NCBI GenBank assembly: GCA_003857395.1
Contig: RPRC01000272.1
Location: forward strand, 1 to 7,610
From: Geobacter sp.
Lineage (GTDB): Bacteria > Desulfobacterota > Desulfuromonadia > Geobacterales > Geobacteraceae
Direction: 5' to 3'
DNA: 7,610 nucleotides
Part shown: positions 5,879 through 7,610 of the stretch, in pieces
Position numbering within the stretch: the stretch's first letter is position 1
Layout of the letters: every line of letters starts with the position of its first letter
The notes under the pieces: model-generated
Told to the model about the DNA's origin: nothing
What the model saw: the letters and a program-made list of their open reading frames with translations, nothing else
The model's database searches: none
Position numbers and translations under genes: made by a program

Positions 5879-6423
5879 TCATAAGATATGAACAGCAGAC
5901 GACTTGAACGAGATTTGCACACAAGCATTTATGTCCGGCCCCAGATCAATCGCTGCTCTCTTGGTGACGAGCGACTTGAAGGCCATGTCCTGAACACGGA
6001 TGTGAATCTCGTAGAGAATACCCTTGTCGATAATGACCCATATAATATCCGTAAACGAGTTGAGGATGCTCGATTCCAGGGGCTTCAGGCTGTTCAGGGT
6101 ATCTCCCGGTCTGACGGCGATGCCGCCCTTGCTATTATGGTGTGGACGACTGACCTGGATGGTCTCTGGAGGATATCCCGGATCGTTGCCTATTTAAGCT
6201 GTCTAATGCTACCTTCTGAGATAGCCACATAGAATAGTTGAAATGACGAGAACCTGGGTTTATTCTTAGACAAGTGGCCAAAGTAGGTCAGCAAGAAAAA
6301 AGCGTTGCAGGTTCGCCAGGCCCCATAACCCTTGCTGTGAAGTTATCAGGAGAGGATAGTGCGGGAAAACAGGAAAATAGCATCAGGTTCAAACCAGCGC
6401 ACCAGTTCTTGACTCTACTGATG
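5879..6423 (-). pseudogene. Decayed ABC transporter ATPase, molybdate/tungstate (ModC/WtpC) type
   Basis: No intact frame exists, but the minus strand reads as remains of an ABC ATPase in the correct order. Near 6423-6390 are HQ, RV and GALV pieces in shifted frames, as after an LSGG signature. EPDAIFL (6370-6390) stands where the Walker B strand belongs, but the DEP that should follow is lost. Fifty-odd codons later comes YVAISEGSIRQ (about 6199-6231), then an in-frame TAG (6190-6192), then ATIRDILQRPS. After a frameshift, GGIAVRPGD and a TOBE-domain tail ending SLVTKRAAIDLG...ISFKSSAVHIL run to TGA at 5879-5881. The distance from EPD to SEG matches E. coli ModC as I recall it. The tail is that of molybdate, tungstate or sulfate importer ATPases. 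Tandem stops (TGA, TAA at 6343-6348) add to the damage. The Walker A half is absent, cut off before the divergent methyltransferase. The TOBE part is convincing; the Walker B part is suggestive. Confidence 0.72.
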
Positions 6424-6479
6424 AGGGGAGGGCATGTGACTACCTGCTCCAAAAACTACCCTTGTAGGAGAAGTTTTGC

Positions 6480-7118
6480 ATGACGCAACATAGAAAAGGA
6501 CGACGCAAGTATTACGATATTTTTTCTCATTTTTACGATGCCTTTATCCGCATGCATTCCCGGCAGGATGAAGACGATACCCGGAATTTCCTGGTCGATG
6601 CTGCCTATCTCGATGGAAAGCCCATGCCACATATTCTGGATATTTGCTGCGGGACGGGAGCGGTTATTATTGCCTTTGCGCAGCATTATCCGCAATCCCT
6701 TGCGATAGGCTATGATTTTTCTCACGGCATGCTCCGCAAAGCGCAGGAGAAAAATACTTCCGGCCGGGTAGTTTTTGTCGAAGGGGATGCGGCGGCGCTT
6801 CCCTTTGACGAAAACATATTTGATGTGGTGACCTGTTCACATGCCCTCTATGAATTGAAGGGAGAAACACGGCAAAAGGCCCTGCAGGAAATGAAACGGG
6901 TGGTGCGCCACGATGGCTACGTGTTGCTTATGGAGCACGAAATTCCTAAACATCCAGTTGTTAAACTCCTTTTTTACCTGCGGATGCTATCCATGGGGGC
7001 TGAAGACGCCCGTGAATTTGTAAAGGGAGGGCTGGAGCCATTTGAAAAAGTATTCTCCCATGTCACGTTACGCCATTCCAGGACCGGTAAAAGTAAACTG
7101 GTGAGTTGCCAAAAATGA
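6480..7118 (+). CDS. UbiE-like class I SAM-dependent methyltransferase
   Basis: This is a 212-residue protein. ATG 6480 is preceded by TAGGAG with about 9-10 nt spacing. After an N-terminal YYDIFSHFYDAF segment (11-22) typical of UbiE-like enzymes, motif I reads HILDICCGTGAVI (51-63). It is followed by the acidic AIGYDFSHGML (75-85), the EGDAAALPFDENIFDVV stretch (101-117) and YVLLMEHEIPKHPVVK (147-162). The C-terminus GKSKLVSCQK closes the fold. The second glycine of the usual GxGxG is retained, while the first G is Cys, a common variant in this group. The substrate is unknown. The gene is transcribed away from the decayed ATPase and ends about 107 bp before a strong terminator. A CTCC/GGAG pairing (6447-6450 with 6467-6470) could cover its ribosome binding site. 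Sequence divergence argues against recent duplication from the 5002-5715 methyltransferase. Confidence 0.87.
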   Translation: MTQHRKGRRKYYDIFSHFYDAFIRMHSRQDEDDTRNFLVDAAYLDGKPMPHILDICCGTGAVIIAFAQHYPQSLAIGYDFSHGMLRKAQEKNTSGRVVFVEGDAAALPFDENIFDVVTCSHALYELKGETRQKALQEMKRVVRHDGYVLLMEHEIPKHPVVKLLFYLRMLSMGAEDAREFVKGGLEPFEKVFSHVTLRHSRTGKSKLVSCQK

Positions 7119-7129
7119 ATGTAAGTAAC

Positions 7130-7146
7130 GGTCAGGAAAGGTCAGG
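7130..7146. repeat. Short direct repeat GGTCAGG with 10-bp period
   Basis: GGTCAGG occurs at 7130-7136 and again at 7140-7146, one helical turn apart, just after the methyltransferase stop codon. It could bind a protein on one DNA face, or be chance. There is no further support. Confidence 0.3.
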
Positions 7147-7221
7147 TTCAAAAAACATGCAAACACTATATGGGATTTGAGCTGTAGGCCTTTCTGTTCG
7201 TAATTATACTGAGTTTATGAT

Positions 7222-7265
7222 GAAGGGACAGCCGTCGCTTTTTGAAATGACGGCTGTCCCTTTTT
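7222..7265 (+). terminator. Strong intrinsic terminator
   Basis: GGGACAGCCGTC (7225-7236) pairs perfectly with GACGGCTGTCCC (7249-7260) around a 12-nt loop. Two flanking A-T pairs lengthen the stem, and T5 follows at 7261-7265. It ends the plus-strand methyltransferase transcript. The opposite strand lacks a good U-run, so termination of the convergent PadR gene here is less certain. Confidence 0.9.
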
Positions 7266-7403
7266 GCCAGGCTATTATGGTTTTAAGTAATCTGCGTACC
7301 AGGTTTTGGTTTGTCGGGGCCTTTATAAACAAATCTTGTATTTATTTATCTGGTTCCAAATACTGGTTCGGGAAATACCCATGAAGATGAAAAATTACTT
7401 CTA
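7266..7403. other. AT-rich spacer between convergent genes
   Basis: No gene, hairpin terminator or promoter is evident in this stretch. A plus-strand open frame from 7306 only shadows the minus-strand PadR gene. Confidence 0.5.
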
Positions 7404-7610
7404 TTACCCTGCCGTTTCAGGAACGCTTCCCGTTACAACGCTCTTTACATCCGCGGCGAATCTAGCCAGTGAGAAAGAAAGCCTTTCCAGGACTGCCATC
7501 CACTCGCACAGGTGCTCCTCTCCTGAAGGGGTGAGCGTATAGTGCCTGCGGGCAGGTCCGCTTCCTTCCATATCCCAGCTTGAAACAACGTGCCCGGTTT
7601 CCTCCAGACG
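7404..7610 (-). CDS. PadR-family transcriptional regulator, C-terminal part (partial)
   Basis: Sixty-nine codons, including a TAA stop at 7404-7406, are visible; the N-terminus lies beyond the window. The first residues, LEETGHVVSSWDMEGSGPARRHYTLTPSGEEHL, are the wing of a PadR winged helix. The E-GSGPARR-Y-LT-G pattern is highly characteristic. A C-terminal helix follows (EWMAVLERLSFSLARFAADV) that in PadR proteins forms the dimer interface. PadR regulators are usually repressors responding to small molecules or stress; the signal is unknown here. It converges on the UbiE-like methyltransferase, and its own target is probably upstream, outside the window. Confidence 0.88.
   Translation of the reverse strand, partial: RLEETGHVVSSWDMEGSGPARRHYTLTPSGEEHLCEWMAVLERLSFSLARFAADVKSVVTGSVPETAG

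Noticed and set aside
5888..6232. Plus-strand open frame of 114 codons
   Set aside because: It has no convincing ribosome binding site or recognisable family, and the minus strand across the same bases carries ABC ATPase and TOBE sequence; it is treated as a shadow of the pseudogene.
6409..6437. TTGACT as a -35 for the UbiE-like gene
   Set aside because: The hexamer 17 bp downstream (GCATGT) is a poor -10, and the bases belong to the decayed ATPase.
5002..7118. The two methyltransferases as a duplicated pair flanking an element
   Set aside because: Apart from general SAM-binding motifs their sequences differ widely and their lengths do not match, so recent duplication is unlikely.
7306..7542. 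Plus-strand open frame of 78 codons
   Set aside because: The opposite strand encodes a clear PadR wing (EGSGPARRHYTLT), so this frame is a shadow.

Overview
The window looks like a chromosomal segment of a Gram-negative, probably anaerobic or facultative bacterium. My best guess is the Desulfuromonadales/Geobacter side of the former Deltaproteobacteria. The reasons are a CpxA-like sensor kinase tail, a YgbA-type nitrosative-stress protein, a radical SAM/SPASM enzyme next to a DUF3343 protein, a tRNA with an encoded CCA end, clear AGGAG-type ribosome binding sites and a mid-range GC content by eye. The lineage is inference from gene content only. No transposase, phage gene or CRISPR array was seen.

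Layout: (1) 1-250 (+) is the 3' end of a sensor histidine kinase. (2) 261-1782 (-) is a two-gene unit: an MFS transporter followed after 37 bp by a cysteine-rich YgbA_NO protein. (3) 1783-2081 is the regulatory gap between divergent units, with two abutting hairpins in the transporter leader and a 12-bp perfect palindrome. (4) 2082-4307 (+) is a cassette of a radical SAM/SPASM enzyme, a small zinc-ribbon protein of unknown function and a DUF3343 (Se/S-carrier-like) protein. (5) 4351-4702 (+) holds a near-consensus sigma70 promoter, an intrinsic terminator about 80 bp further on, then a CAT-anticodon tRNA (elongator Met type) and two more hairpins. The promoter-terminator pair defines a candidate small RNA of about 110 nt or an attenuated tRNA leader. 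(6) 4736-5715 (-) is a class I methyltransferase overlapping a single-domain YkoF-like thiamine/HMP-binding protein by 4 nt. (7) 5879-6423 (-) has no intact gene, but its minus strand carries the decayed remains of an ABC transporter ATPase of the molybdate/tungstate type, with a readable TOBE tail, frameshifts and stops. (8) 6480-7118 (+) is a second, UbiE-like methyltransferase ending before a strong bidirectional-looking stem terminator. (9) 7404-7610 (-) is the C-terminal part of a PadR-family regulator.

How the parts may fit together: the radical SAM/zinc-ribbon/DUF3343 cassette is the most likely source of new biology. Each member resembles a cofactor or metalloenzyme maturation factor, and no substrate is encoded in the window. 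The dead Mo/W-type ATPase nearby is consistent with a locus that once handled such a metal, but that link is speculative. The transporter/YgbA pair suggests a nitrosative-stress or respiratory-switch response. The most certain hidden feature is the pseudogene at 5879-6423, which is masked by a spurious open frame on the opposite strand.
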